Part shown: positions 12,182 to 24,008 of the stretch, one piece after another
Position numbering within the stretch: the first letter of the stretch is position 1
Layout of the letters: every line of letters starts with the position of its first letter
Origin: Lineolata rhizophorae
Taxonomy: Eukaryota > Ascomycota > Dothideomycetes > Lineolatales > Lineolataceae
Length of the DNA stretch: 64,000 bases
Reading direction: 5' to 3'
NCBI GenBank assembly: GCA_010093515.1
Contig: MU001691.1
Coordinates: forward strand, 134,208 to 198,207
The notes under the pieces: model-generated
Told to the model about the DNA's origin: nothing
The model's input: the letters and a program-made list of their open reading frames with translations, nothing else
Databases searched by the model: none
Translations under genes and position numbers: made by a program

Positions 12182-13312
12182 ATGGATCTTGACGAAACTA
12201 GACTCTATCTTCTAGATATTGGTGCGTCCGGAATGCGATTTCCCAGCGAGTGCGCCACGGATGTTTGAGGGACTGATGTTGAGCAATGTCGACAGAGGGA
12301 ACCATTTGCCCCATATCTTTTGTAAAGGAGACTCTGGTAGGTAGATTACATTTCAAGTTGAGCGCGACAAGGTACAAGATTTGAAGAGGGTAACCTTCGT
12401 GGGATTCTCAACCATGGACGTTAAGTTAGATATCCGCCATGCGAGTCTTGGCGATGCAGGCGAACGTTTGAATATCGGATCTTCATTACTCACGTGTGCT
12501 GCAGTACGGATATACCCTCAAAGCCCTCCATAGAATTGCAACAACCAAGTGGGACGACCCAGAGTTTGCCAATGTCCGCAACGACTTTCCGCCGTTTGCC
12601 AAAGAAAACCCGGAAGCTCTCTGCGCGCACGTCACTGAGCTTCAAAAAAACGACGTCAAGATTGCATATCTAAAGAATCTTCAAGGCAAGTATATACTTA
12701 TCAATAGCTCTATATGGTTTACTGTCTTTTCCTCCTCCCATTTTTTTTATAGCTCCGCCGGATGACTCTAGCTCTTAACTAATCATTCACAGGCTACGTC
12801 TGGCGCTCCGGCTACGAATCCGGCGAGATCGTTACGCCACTCTTCCCCGATGTCGTCTACCGCCTCGAAGAGATGGTTTATGGTGGTAAAAAACTGGCCA
12901 TCTTCTCCTCCGGTAGTGTGGGGGCGCAGAAGCTGTTCTTCAAGTACGTCAAGATCACCGAGCAGGACGGCTCTGAGATCGTCAAGGACATCGGATCGTA
13001 CTTTGTTGGCTTCTTCGATACGGTGAACGCGGGCCCAAAAACGGAGCCGAAGAGTTACGAGCGGATCGCGGAACAGCTGGGCTTTCGGACGACACAGATT
13101 GCTTTTGTGACTGATAGTAAGAAAGGTGGGTGCCCAGCGCCTCACATCCGACCTATATACAAACTGACTTTACATGTGCAGAAGTCTCTGCTGCGTCTGA
13201 TGCCGGCATGACAGCTTTCCTTATAGACCGCCCCGGAAATCCTCCGCTAGAACCGAACGACCACATGCAATACCGGATCATCAAAGACTTGAACGGCATT
13301 GACATCTTATAG
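12182..13312 (+). CDS. utr4: Enolase-phosphatase E1 (methionine salvage, UTR4/MtnC)
   Basis: This HAD-family enzyme enolises and dephosphorylates 2,3-diketo-5-methylthiopentyl-1-phosphate in the methionine salvage pathway. Five exons join in frame: 12182-12221, 12296-12336, 12505-12685, 12793-13125 and 13182-13312, giving 241 aa, a normal length. HAD motif I is LLDIEGTICP, assembled across intron 1 (Glu codon split). Motif II is FSSGS, and later stretches GFFDT and FVTDSKKEVSAA fit the family. Intron 3 starts with GC instead of GT: the donor reads AG|GCAAGT, and only this donor preserves GYVWRSGYESGE after the TAACTAAT branch and CACAG acceptor. Intron 2 is 168 nt, longer than the others, so the short piece around residue 27 is the least certain. 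The start is the only in-frame ATG, with a stop just upstream. Confidence 0.9.
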
Positions 13313-13755
13313 AAGCTTTGGTGCTTAATCTTTAGCTTGCAATGCCGTTCGGTCGTGGGCCTACGAGCCGCAACTGGAGCCATAATTTTGTTCACAGGCA
13401 GGAAGGGATAGGTTCGGTTTCAGTGTTTTACACGGCGTTAAGACGGATCCAATAGCAATGATAACGAGGATACCCACGCTACCGTGGAAGGAATAGCTTT
13501 ACACCGATCTAATTGGCCTTAGTCTTGGTATTCCCGTTTCACGTGTGCCTCAGCTGGGAGCCTCTAATCGTACAATGGATATCCCAGATACCGAGCTCCA
13601 GTGCCAACGTCCAGTATCCAACGCCATTAATGCATCAAACAAACAATAAGTGGTCTGGACCATCCACCAGTCTTGCCCACGACCTCATGCTTTACCCTCC
13701 TCCCTTATTCCGTGATGATTAAGGCGAAGCGTCCATGCATCCTGCATCCCAGCAT
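13313..13755. other. Convergent 3' region
   Basis: This is the space between the ends of the enolase-phosphatase and SSL1 genes, presumably their 3' UTRs. Nothing else was recognised. Confidence 0.6.
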
Positions 13756-15736
13756 CTACGACGTCAAATCCATCGCATCATCGGGAACCGGAGCGCTCAG
13801 ACCGACTAGATCAGCCACGTTGGACCCGTCCTTCTCCTTTTCTGTTTCGTCCCCTTTCGGCGCCTTCTTCGGCGGCTTGCTTAGACACCCGGGGCAGTTG
13901 TGGATGATCTGATGGCAGTAGACATCGCAGTCGACGCAGAAGTGCTCGCCGCAGTCGCGGCACTCGTAGCGCGAGCTCTCGCTGACCGACGGCGCGGCCG
14001 AGTCCTTAACAGCGGCGGCCGACGGCGGCGGCGGATTCGCCGACGCAATCGCCTTGCGCACCACGTCCGACGCGCCCGCTCCCTGCCGCTGCTTGTCGCG
14101 GTCGTGGGCTGCCTTGGCACGGCCGTCCTTCCCCGGCGGCGACGGCAGCGGCGGGAAGGGCGCGAGACAGGCCTTGCATTGCACGGAGCCGGCCCTGCGG
14201 GCGCGCTCCCACGAGACCTCGCGCCAGTTGCGCAGCGGGAAGAGGTGATGGTAGGAACGGGCGAGGTGCGTGGATAGAATGAGAGTCATGCCGCACGAGG
14301 GGCACGTCGCGGGCAGCGCGCACACCTTGGTGCTGCAGCGCGGGCACACGTAGCCGCCGCGCGTCAGGTGGCCGTGGCAGGCGCAGATGGTGGCCGTGTC
14401 CTCGTTGGTGCGCGAGGGGAAGCCCATTTGGAGGAGCGAGGCGTCGGCCGAGGTGGTGGCGGGGGCGGTGGGAACGTCTTCGGACTCGGGGACGGGCTTG
14501 CGGATCACGGGAGGGGTCGTGGTCGCGAGGAGGAGGTCACGGAAGTGCTCTTGGTCCAGGCACACGTTGTACGACGAGCCGTCGCCCGTGTTGGTGCGCT
14601 CGCAGATCTCCTGGCAGACCTTGAGGCGGCCGGCCATGCCGATGATGCCGACGCGGAGGCCGTCGCGCACGCACTCCCCGATCGTCGTGTGGATGTCGCC
14701 GGGATCGAGCGTCAGCAGCGCGCCGAGGATGATGATGACCTCGCGGGTTCCATGGGAAGGGGTGTGGTAAAGCGCCGCGCGGGCCATTTGCAGCGCGTTC
14801 TGGAGCGACGGGCTGCCCTTGGGCTCGCGGGGGCTGTCGCGCGGATTCGTCGGGTTGCGGATGGCCTGGATGGCTTCGATGTGGTCGTTCGGATTGCCGC
14901 TGAGCTCGGAGATGCGCACGCAGATGCCGTCGTGCATGCCCATGACGCTCACCTGGCTGATGGGGTTCTGCTCGAAGAACTCACGGACGTACTCGATGGC
15001 GTAGTTGATCATGACGGCGAACCGGGTGGGCCGCATATCCTTCTCGAGCATTGCTTCGCTCATGTCTAGAACGAGAGCGACATGGCGGATGATGCCGCGT
15101 TGAAAAGGCTTGGTGTCCGCTCGTAATCTGCATTTGTCCAGAAGCTTCAGCCGCTCAGTGTCTTCGTCATCCAAGTAAGCCGAATCAGCTTGGACATGTA
15201 GTCTCCGCAGGTGCTACAATTTGCAGGTGTAGTATTTTCTCTGGTCCAAGTGGTAGAGGATTGCGTACTTGAACATTCTGTTACAAATAAAACGACTACC
15301 GCCCGAGAAAAATTCGTCTGAACGGTGATAAGCGCAGAAAGTCAACTGTATAGGGCATACAGCAAACAAGTGCCAACATAAGTACAGCCAACTGACATTA
15401 CACCCCAGGGTGCTCGCAGCGCGACACAAGAAGTGGTGAACGGGCTCTAGACCTGGCAAGAAAATAAATAGCAACTCACCGTCCTCTCTTCTTTGCCTCC
15501 ATGACTTTCTCGGGATCCGGCGCTTCTTCTCCGCCCATCAACGAGGCGCTAAAGTCGTACTCGACCGCGCCTTCCCAGCGCTGATTGCCACGGCCCGATG
15601 CCTTCCCGCCGCCCCGTCCTCGCTCCCTTGCCCGCGATGGAGCGGCAATACGGTTGCTGGTTGCCTCCTCGACCTGCATATCATCTTCATCCTCCCCGGA
15701 CACGCCTTCCACGTATTCACCGTCCGAGTCGACCAT
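13756..15736 (-). CDS. ssl1: TFIIH core subunit SSL1/p44
   Basis: This is a subunit of the TFIIH core used in RNA polymerase II initiation and nucleotide excision repair. The main exon (15202-13756) holds the whole conserved body. A von Willebrand A-like domain begins QRGIIRHVALVLDMSEAMLEKD and includes EFFEQNPISQ and the NDHIEAIQAIR region. It is followed by Cys pairs CACHGHLTRGGYVCPRC and CALPATCPSC, then the segment LILSTHLARSYHHLFPL, and a C-terminal RING-like set with CRDCGEHFCVDCD and HNCPGC. A low-complexity spacer near residue 450 is lineage specific. The 5' exon (15736-15480) is an acidic then Arg/Gly-rich N-terminus starting MVDSDGEYVEG. Joining it through intron 15479-15203 keeps phase, but that intron is 277 nt with a weak acceptor, so an extra small exon may be missing. 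The predicted length is 567 aa. Confidence 0.9.
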
Positions 15737-16726
15737 GGCGAGGGGGTGGAATGTGGAAAGCGCCCGGGAAAGAAACTTAAGCAAGAAGGGTAATTAGAAA
15801 TTAGGGCGCGGGTTGCTAGGCAAAGAGGGTCCAAAAGAAGGGCAGGGAGACCCTTGCGGCCCGTTGGGAGAGCTACGTGAAGGTTACCCTCGAGATGTGG
15901 CGCGTACCTTTGATACAGACCAGGAATGTATGTAGTAGCTAAGGCGAAGCACGCACGTGACCTTGAATCGCGCTAGGCACTAAAGTGGCAATCACGTTGC
16001 CGTAGCTCTCACATCATTTAGTACCCTATAATTCATTACATGTTAGAATGTGGCTACTGCTTTATGGTTCGTAATCAAACCGTAGCCTACTCGCCAAGTG
16101 TTCATACCTACCGTGGCGTATTGAGAACCAACGTAATTCAATCTAGCACTTGGATAATAGGTAAGTTGTAGCGCTAGATAATCAAGCCCCACACAAGCTG
16201 TCAAATGCTTAGAATAACAAGCGTAATACAAGTTCACATTACTTGCTAGGTATATATCTCACAACAAAGGACCGGCTGCGGTCCAAGATGCGCGCCCATG
16301 CAATCACCTACAACGGGGCTGTCCATCCGGACCTTTGGATATCGAAACTGGCGTCGCCTCATCTCCCAATCAGGTATTAGAAAGAACCCGCCTCCGCCCT
16401 CTCTATACCCCCTCCACCTGACAAGAGGGTATCGCAATTAGAAACCACCGGAGCAAAATCAAAAACACACGCCATGCTAGTTTTCGTCAATCACTCAAAG
16501 GGGTAAGAACCAAAAATGTAAACCGTGAGCCGTTCAATCCAGAGCTGCTCGCTTGATCGGTCAGTCAATCATCCAGTGTTGCTCATGAATGCAAAATGCG
16601 CACCCCCACCCGCTACAACGCACACATGCACATCTTGCAGTCGCAGAAAAGTATAATCACAGTGGGAGAGTAAAAGCTTTAGAAAACCTAACCCGTTTCT
16701 CTTTTTTAAGTGTGCGACGCGACCCA
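15737..16726. other. Intergenic
   Basis: The SSL1 upstream region with a CACGTG at 15952 is followed by AT-rich sequence and the 3' UTR of the CHS7-family gene. Small open frames here show no family resemblance. Confidence 0.5.
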
Positions 16727-17870
16727 TTATGCGTACGCTCCGCCTGACGCAACTGGCATCGGCCAATCATCCTCGGTGATGCTAGACCAGAAGATCCACA
16801 CCATCACAACGGCGAGGAGGGTGAACAAGGTCTCAAACAGACCGCCGTTGATTGCCCCATCGGTGCCGTTGCAGATGTGCACGCTGATAACGTACTGGAA
16901 GATTTGGGCGATGATGAAGAGGAGCGCAGCGCCGGTAAGGTAAACTGCACACCATGTTAGACGAAGTAGCTTTGCAAAAGTACTAATTTTCGGGTCGACG
17001 TGATACGTACTCATTGGCTTCTTCTCGCCGAGTATGCGCAGCACCAAGTAGGCTTCCAACACGTAAAAGACAAATAGGAACACAATCGGTACGAGCTGAT
17101 ACAAGGTGTACAACGCGTACGCCTGATTAGGCGCGTCCAGAGTGTCGTCCCAGTATCCCGTCCAGCTAAAAGTAGTATCCAACGCGATGTAACCGGTGCC
17201 GATGAATAGCATGGCGGCGGAGAGGAGGACGAGGCCAATTGACAATGGCGTGCCGTCGTCGAGAAGCTGGAAGCCAATAATGGCATTAAGCATGAGAATC
17301 CAACATGTCGCGACCACGGTGGCGATGTGGACAGCGCTAAATCCCTATAGATGAGTCGGTTAGCATCTTCGAGATGATTCGCAAGGCCGTGGGAGAATGC
17401 CGTACTCGTCTAACGTCACCGTCCAACGGGAAATGGCCAACGGTGAAAATCTCGCATATCTCGATGATGATGTAGGCAGCCAGGAATATTTGAATCTCCC
17501 TGTTCAGAGTTGTGAGCAATTGTGGCGTGAACGAAGATGGTGTTATCCGTACCTCCTACCGACAGCAGCCTTTTTCCTCTCCGAACGCCAGATTAAGTAT
17601 GCGCTAGCAGCAATCGCAATGCCGCAGAGCAGAATTGAGCCTACGTTTCTGTCAATTGACCTTGTCCAACGGAATTGTCATCGCTTTGAAACACGGACCG
17701 AGATTTGCGAGATGCCGATCTCCGCTCAGAGATATGCCGGTCAGGTCGCATCCGCCATCGTAGCCACTTCCTCCTCGAGACGGCGATTCATTGAAGAGCT
17801 GTATCGTGCGAGAGCTAGGTTAGCCGACGACATCGTTGATCGCGGCGCGGGTCACCGCCGCGATTGACAT
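16727..17870 (-). CDS. Chitin synthase export chaperone family (CHS7-like), 7 membrane segments
   Basis: Proteins of this family sit in the endoplasmic reticulum; yeast CHS7 is needed for chitin synthase III to leave it. Six exons give 286 aa: 17870-17856, 17798-17695, 17648-17553, 17499-17406, 17344-17011 and 16944-16727. Every junction preserves phase, and most introns show CTAAC-like branch points. Recognisable stretches are CDLTGISLSGDRHL near the N-terminus, SERKKAAVGRREIQIFL, FQLLDDGTPLSIG, and the family-end signature FWSSITEDDWPMP. Hydrophobic segments are spread evenly through the chain. The first exon is only 15 nt (MSIAA) and was chosen because intron 17855-17799 has a GGCTAAC branch and a clean CAG acceptor in phase; the start is the weakest part. 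It may be a paralogue of true CHS7, so no symbol is assigned. Confidence 0.85.
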
Positions 17871-20800
17871 GTACCTACGTTGCAAACTATGACGAGGCCA
17901 GCGCAGTTAGCGAGTCGTTCCTGGATCTCGGGCAGCGGGACGGGGTCAGGGGGGCAGAGGAAGAACACCGGGCGGGGACAAAAAAACAAGACGAGAAAAA
18001 GTGCGAACCTGGGATGGTCGACTGCGCGCTGCCCGAATCGCGACAGAAGTCGAACCACTTTCCGTACTGCGACATCGTCGACGACGGGCCTCAGCCCTAG
18101 CGGTCCCGGTGGCGACTTCCAATGGCCCGCAAACTTGGGCGGTTGGCGCAGCTCGATGCTCGGGCGGTAAAGGGGGCACGACGAACGAAGCGGCGGACGG
18201 CGCGAGCGACGGGAGGGAGCCGCGACGGGCTGGCAGCGAACGGGGCGAGGAGTTGCGGATGAGGCCGGAAGCGAGGGCGTGCGGCGGGCGGTAGAAGGTG
18301 TGGAAAAGAGAGTGGCCGGCGTTGGTGTTGCGGACGCGACAGAAGGCAACGTGCGAGCGTTGGTGGTTGCGGCAGGTGCGCCTGCGGCAGCGGCAGCAGC
18401 CAGCAACAGCAGCGGCAGCAGCGACCGATGGATGAGCTGGCTGGGACCGCCGGGTTGGCTGCGCTGGCTCGCGACTTGCCGACCCGCTAGCGAGCTTTCC
18501 TTGCTCGTAAACAGGGCCTCGGGGCGGCGGGGCGCCAGGGATCCCGCGCCGGCGCCGTCTGCCCAGCCTGGCCCGCGCCGAGCTTCCCACGGACCTGACG
18601 TCCAACGGACGCCACACGATGCGCGCCATTGCCCGGCCGGCGCAGCGCCTCCGACGCAACTGGGCAGCTTATCGCGACGGGCGGCGAGGAGCGGGTTGAG
18701 CGGAACTGCCGCCAGCGCGAGCGAAACGGCCGCCGAATTGCAGCAGCCGGACCGAATCACCGCCATCTCGGCCTCTCGCCCTCCATTGAGGCGAATCCGC
18801 CAAAACACCATGGCGTGCGAGTTCCCCCGGTTTGCATTTCGCGCGCATTGCGAGCCCAGACGCGGGTGGATGGCTGCTGCGCCCGCCGTGCCACCCAATC
18901 TCCGCCGCTTTGTGTGCCACGATTTCCCAGACGCCAGTGCCGCCCCACAGAGAGTGAAGGCTAAAATAGGTCCGGTCGTCGACAGGGGCCTGAAACAAGT
19001 TCTTGCTTCGACCGCTTCCCCCGCCGAAAACCGCCGCACAATCCAGCCTATCCAATCGCGCCGTTGGCCCTCTTTTCCAGAAAGCCAAGATCTCGGGCTG
19101 CATGTATGTACCTACACCGCTGCCAGCAATCCTTGATTCATGGCCGTGCTGAGATCAAGCCGTGACTGCATCGTGAGGTTTTGCCGCGAGCGACCGTGCA
19201 TCGTTACCTCCTTTCCGGCCGAGGGACGCTAGGACGAGCGCTGGGGACTACCTACCCACCTACAGCAAGGCCAACTGATGCTACTGTAGGTACGGTGCGT
19301 ACCACACCCGCGTCGGGCCGCTACGTTTCGCATTATCAGCCAATCCGCGCCGCGATGAAGGCGCCGCCGCCCGCACCGGCGGACGCGTTTCGAGGCCCCG
19401 GAAGGGAGGGCAGTGTTTCTTGGTCTCTCGTCGTCATCCAACCCGTTGAACAAGCTCATCACCGGGGGATCTCGATGTTCAATGCGAGTAGCGCCGCGCC
19501 GCGGCCATTCGCTGGCAGCGCCGGGACCGCGTAATTAGGCAATATCGGCGTGCCCCAGGCCAAGACGGCGACGACTGCCCAGGGTGGACAAGCGACTCCT
19601 GCGCCTGCTCGCTTCGTCCCAATGTGGGTGAAATTTGTTCCGAGGCCCGGGCTCTTGGCGCCAGTTGCGCCGTCGCAGCGCCGTGCGCCCTTGAGCACCT
19701 GAGATTCTTTTGGTGTCCCCAGGGCCAGACCTACCCAGGTCCCGTCATCTCGCGGCAACACTCGGTATACTGCTGGCCGTGAGCCTCAAACCGCCCTGGA
19801 GATCATGTTCCGGAAGGAAGCCCGCCGCTGACAGGCGATAGCTTAAAAGATCCAGACTTCCACCTTCTAGCTGACCGCTATCTGTTCCTCTCACCAGTCA
19901 CTTTCCTGTCCACCCCAAGTAGCGGGCGGTGCGACCTGCCTATCGTTGTACAGGTAATGAGCTCATTTTGCTCAGACCACCTTTTTTCATTATACCTCCC
20001 CACCACTTTTTCGTTTATTGGCTTTCGTTTATTTGCGCCCCCTGTCGCTTTTCCTTCCTGGGAGTACTCCGTAGGGAAGCCTGTATTTACGTAACCTTCA
20101 AATTTTAGCAGTTCTGTCTTCAATCCGGTTCCTTAGTTTCCCCAACAATCTCAAGATGTTGACGTGGAAAATCACGGGACTTCAATATGGGGCCCTCGGA
20201 GAACTGCTCACCGTATTATTCTAGGGCCCAAAATAGCAGAATTAGGAATTCTTTACAGAATGATTCCTCCACTACCATAATGCAAGTTAGGAGTACTATT
20301 GACATTAAGACCGACGCTGCAGAGTGCTCAGTCTTATATGCTTCTAGCGTAGGAACACAGCTGTACCTCACGCAGCCACGAGTCAGAAGCGCGTATTATA
20401 AGCCAGTGGGTCTCTTCTGCCCGGCTAGCGTTCGTCGGTTTTTCATACGTTGGGAATTCGCATTTGCGATTTTGCTTTTACGCTCGTGCGACCCTTGGGC
20501 GTTCCCGGTTCCCGGGTCCGATTCTCAACCGCGATCCCTATAGCAGGCGCTGATAACTACCACGGTCGGTACTAAAAATACGTTCATGATGCGGCAAGAA
20601 AACGTGCGATGGCCACTGCAGCCACATGACCGCAAGCGCAGGCCACGAGGTCTCTGCAGCATACTTGCAGCTGGTGTTTAGCCTTGTCTGACTGTCGGGA
20701 ATTTGTCCGCGTCGCGTGGATTGGTCGAGTCTCTTCTTGTTCCTGGTCCCCTGACTCTCGTTCCTGGCCGAGCATGCTAGATTGCAGCGGATGAAACCTA

Positions 20801-21028
20801 TAGGTGCTTAGTGCACGACAGGAACGGGTTCCTAGAGGCTGGACGATTGTAAGTCGAGGCTTTGCTTTCTAGTTAGGTTGCACTAATTTGTTGTAAGTCA
20901 CATTAGGAAGCTTCCGACGGAAAAATGCAAAATTCGCGACCTAATGCAGTTCTGCGTCCAGTTTTTCGAGTGTGAACTAATGGGTTGAGAAGCGATGTAT
21001 TTACAGAACATATCATCGTCCAGTCTCT
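17871..21028. other. Long intergenic stretch, no gene recognised
   Basis: The region from 17880 to about 19800 is very GC-rich, with long overlapping open frames on both strands (17852-19039 minus, 18279-19136 plus) built of Ala, Arg, Pro and Ser repeats. None has a domain, so I treat them as chance frames in promoter-type DNA. From 19900 to 21000 the composition drops toward AT and only short frames occur. Confidence 0.5.
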
Positions 21029-22676
21029 TCAAGCAGGCGTCAAAACTATCTTGACTCCATTCTTATTACTAACCCCTAGCCTCGTAGTGGTGTCAAAAGG
21101 CCTCGAATCACGACTCTCGATATTCTTAAACTCTCGCATCAGCCGCACAATCACGTAATAGGCCTGGGAGAGCGCGAGCTGTTGGGCAACGCAGATGCGA
21201 GGTCCGCCGCTGAACGGAAGGAACTCCCATGTCGGCTTTTTGTCCTGCCAGCGCTCCGGCCGCCACTCTTCCACATCGTCGCCCCAATAGTCGCGGTCCA
21301 TGTGCAAAGCAGCCCAATTCACCAGTATCCTGGTCCCCTTCGGCACGAAAATGGGCTCCGTTCCCTTCGGACCTCCACCATGCGGAAGGAGTGTGTCGCG
21401 AAGGCTAAGGCGAGCAGTGGCCCACGCCAGTGGCATGATTCGGAATGCTATTTCAACAATCAGCATTCACTAGCATAGACCGGGATAGGAGAAATGGGGA
21501 AAACTCACTTTCATTAACGACCCAGCGAAGGTATATCTTGCTTTTGAGAACGTCGACGGTTAGTTCATCATCTCCTATCTCAAGGACTTCGGCTCGAAGT
21601 TTCTGCCACGCTTTCGGATGCCGGGAAAGGTTAAAGAAAACATTGGAGACTATCGTTGAGATATTCTTCTTGACGTCAAAGAAGATGTGGAAGATTTGGT
21701 TTCGCAAATCTAGCGGATCACGGGTCACTCTGGCCATCTCGTGCAGCAGCACTGTCCGGTCCTCTTTGAGTACAGGAGCGCCATTTTCGTCGAGCAGCTC
21801 CTTCTCACCAGACTTGTCTCGCATTTCTTGCAACTCAAGAGCTCGGTATACATGGCGATCCAAGAATCTGTGGATGACCCTGCAACACTCGAACCATTTC
21901 TTATCTTGGTGCAGGACCTGGAGCGTTTTTCCAAGTTGGAGGCGGATGCTCAGACCGCGCATGGCGTACTCGTGAGCATTCAAAAACTCATTCATCTCCT
22001 GAGGTGACTCAGGGGACAAAGATTTTGCCGATTCGCCAAAGAGGAATTCGGTTCCTTCATCGAGAAACTGGAGGGCAGATTTAGCAACCTATGCGGAAGG
22101 AATCACGATGACTACGCCACATACCAGACGCTGCAGCAAGGGCTGGATATCAAAGGTGGACGAGTCGCGAGGGATGTGGCCCATGAACTCGTCGACATGC
22201 CGTTGCAGCGAAGCGAAATTTGCAAAGTTGTTGCGCGCGAAGGTCGGCCTAACAAGACTCCTGCTGTACTTGTGGAACGGCCCGTCAGAAGTTTGTATCC
22301 CCTTGCCGACCAAGTACTCGCCCACGCCGCCTCGCAGCGGTTCTAGGCCATAACTGTCGAAATCGAGCGCCAACACGGTCTGGATGTTCTTTGAATCCAT
22401 GGTGTAGATTTGATTAGTCCCGAGCATAACGCCCTGGAAGGTTTTGCCTAGCTTCTCATGGCGCTGTCGGAACATTCGGATGATGCTGCCATCGCCCATT
22501 GCGCGAGCCCACTTAACGAATTCGTCGAGACCCAAGACGGGATCTTTCTGGGGAAGCTTCGGCGGCGCCGAGCAGCCATTCTTGCGCATGCCATTTCTGT
22601 TGCTCAGGCTGGAGTACAGGACCTTGCATAGGAACGCTAGAAGCGCGGCAAGAGGGAGAGCGAAGGCGAGCCCCAT
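21029..22676 (-). CDS. Cytochrome P450, fungal microsomal type with atypical I-helix
   Basis: This is a haem monooxygenase anchored by an N-terminal membrane segment (MGLAFALPLAALLAFLCKVL). Exons 22676-22125, 22067-21509 and 21447-21029 join in phase and give 509 aa. The first intron is taken as 57 nt (GCTAAAT branch, CTCCAG acceptor). A 36-nt alternative ending at GCATAG is also in frame but has no branch site. The K-helix ExxR reads ETFR, formed across intron 2. The PERF-type motif is RPERW. The haem loop is PFSGGPRICVAQQ with Cys456; Ala replaces the usual last Gly. The I-helix, where most P450s have (A/G)Gx(D/E)T, reads FDVKKN (residues 314-319), so the acid-alcohol pair for oxygen activation is missing. 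The rest aligns well by eye to CYP52-like fungal enzymes. The substrate is unknown; the gene lies about 5 kb from the peptide precursor. Confidence 0.85.
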
Positions 22677-24008
22677 GATTGGACTTCACATGCGGCGGAG
22701 GAAAAGGAGAGCGGCAAACTAGAACTCGAGCGTTTAGGGGTTTTCAGCTGTACCAAAGGCAAAATCGGTTTTGCTCCTTTTCGTTCAGCGTCTAGGGCCG
22801 ATGGGCGGCGCGAGATATGGAGGGCCAAGGATCGGACGTCGCGCAGTGTTACACCGATTGACCGAGCCGTCTTTCCCAGCGGGAGTAGAGTGTGTGACAC
22901 GGCAGCAGGGAGTTGCATCTGTTGGGCGGCGACAAATGCGACTGCTCAGGCGATGCGGAGGTGCAGTCGAGCCAGAAGTGCTGCCGTTGAAGCACGCGTT
23001 AATTTACTGCAGGGAGTGCTCGGACTCCGGCGATTCATCTGCGACAAATCGCGCGGAGCCTCTTTCAGGGCCTGCGAGCCCCTTGCTTTTTTGCAAAGTG
23101 CGCGCTGCAGTCGACAAGTCGGAAAGTGGCTGGATTGACGGGCGGTAGAGTGAGAGGGGAGTAAGAATGAATGTGAGCAGTCAATTCCGAAGCGTGCCGT
23201 GCCGCGCAACAGAAGCGCGCTAGGCGAAGGTCGAGTCCCGTGTCGCCCTCCACGGAATGTGATGCGTCGTCTCCAGCCTTGCGAGTTAGCGGCGAGCGCC
23301 GCCGCCGCCGTCGAACTCTTTTTGAAGGCCAGATCTAGGCTCGTTCTAACGGGCAGGGCGAGGCCACGAGGCGCCCGGCCTTTACCCGGCCAATTGATTG
23401 CGAGTACGAGCAAATCCCTTGCGTGCGATCCAGCCAACCGGTCCGCGCCATCAGCGCCGCACAAATGGCTTGCAGGACGGTCTTGCAGCGGAGCTTGTCT
23501 AACTCACATGGCCAGTTATCGTCGCGCACATGGTTGTATATTGCGCGTCGCGGCTGACTGGGCGACACCGGGCCCCGCCGGGGCCTTTGCAATGTATCCG
23601 CGCAAAGGGACGCATGAAACGGTACTTTGCGATGGTGCCCGCCGGAGCCCGAGCCATGTGCCTTCAGGCCTGGCGCGGGCTTTTTTGTTTTATCCGTTTC
23701 TATCTTTGTCCCCGAAGAGCGTGGCTTCAATCTATCTTGACGACCAGTCTGCTCGGCAACCAGCTTCCGTCGTCCGTTCTCGGAAATCTGGGGATGGGCT
23801 CAGCTCCCTTGATAAAGACCGCGTGCACTTCGCCCTTTCACAACGGCCTTCCTTTGACTCTCTCTCCCTCACGTCCAATCGTCCCCTGCCGAGGGTTTTG
23901 TATTACTATCGCCACTCTCTTTTGTCCGCCTCTATCTCGGATTCCTCTCCCTCTCTCTCTGTCTTTCCTCTCTCTGCCTTCTGCAGCTGAAACGACAACA
24001 CCGCCACC
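22677..24008. other. Divergent intergenic region with CT-rich 5' leader
   Basis: This is the shared upstream region of the P450 (-) and the 7TM gene (+). A pyrimidine tract (about 23930-23985, CT repeats) ends in CTGCAG and is followed by GCCACCATGG, a strong fungal start context. The tract may be a 5' UTR or transcription initiator. The long frames 22946-23464 (minus) and 23199-23990 (plus) show no family. Confidence 0.55.

Noticed and set aside
14368-15069. 233-aa plus-strand frame opposite SSL1
   Set aside because: It is the antisense shadow of the conserved SSL1 exon; its Gly/Arg/Ala/Val composition follows from the SSL1 codons.
17852-19136. Long open frames on both strands (395 aa minus, 285 aa plus)
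   Set aside because: Both are Ala/Arg/Pro/Ser-rich strings in very GC-rich DNA, overlap each other, and contain no domain or conserved motif.
20480-20540. Possible tRNA B-box (GGTTCCCGGGTCCGATTC)
   Set aside because: No matching A-box, no acceptor or anticodon stem could be folded around it.
22089-22124. 36-nt first intron in the P450
   Set aside because: In frame, but too short and without a branch site; a 57-nt intron ending at 22068 has both and also keeps frame.
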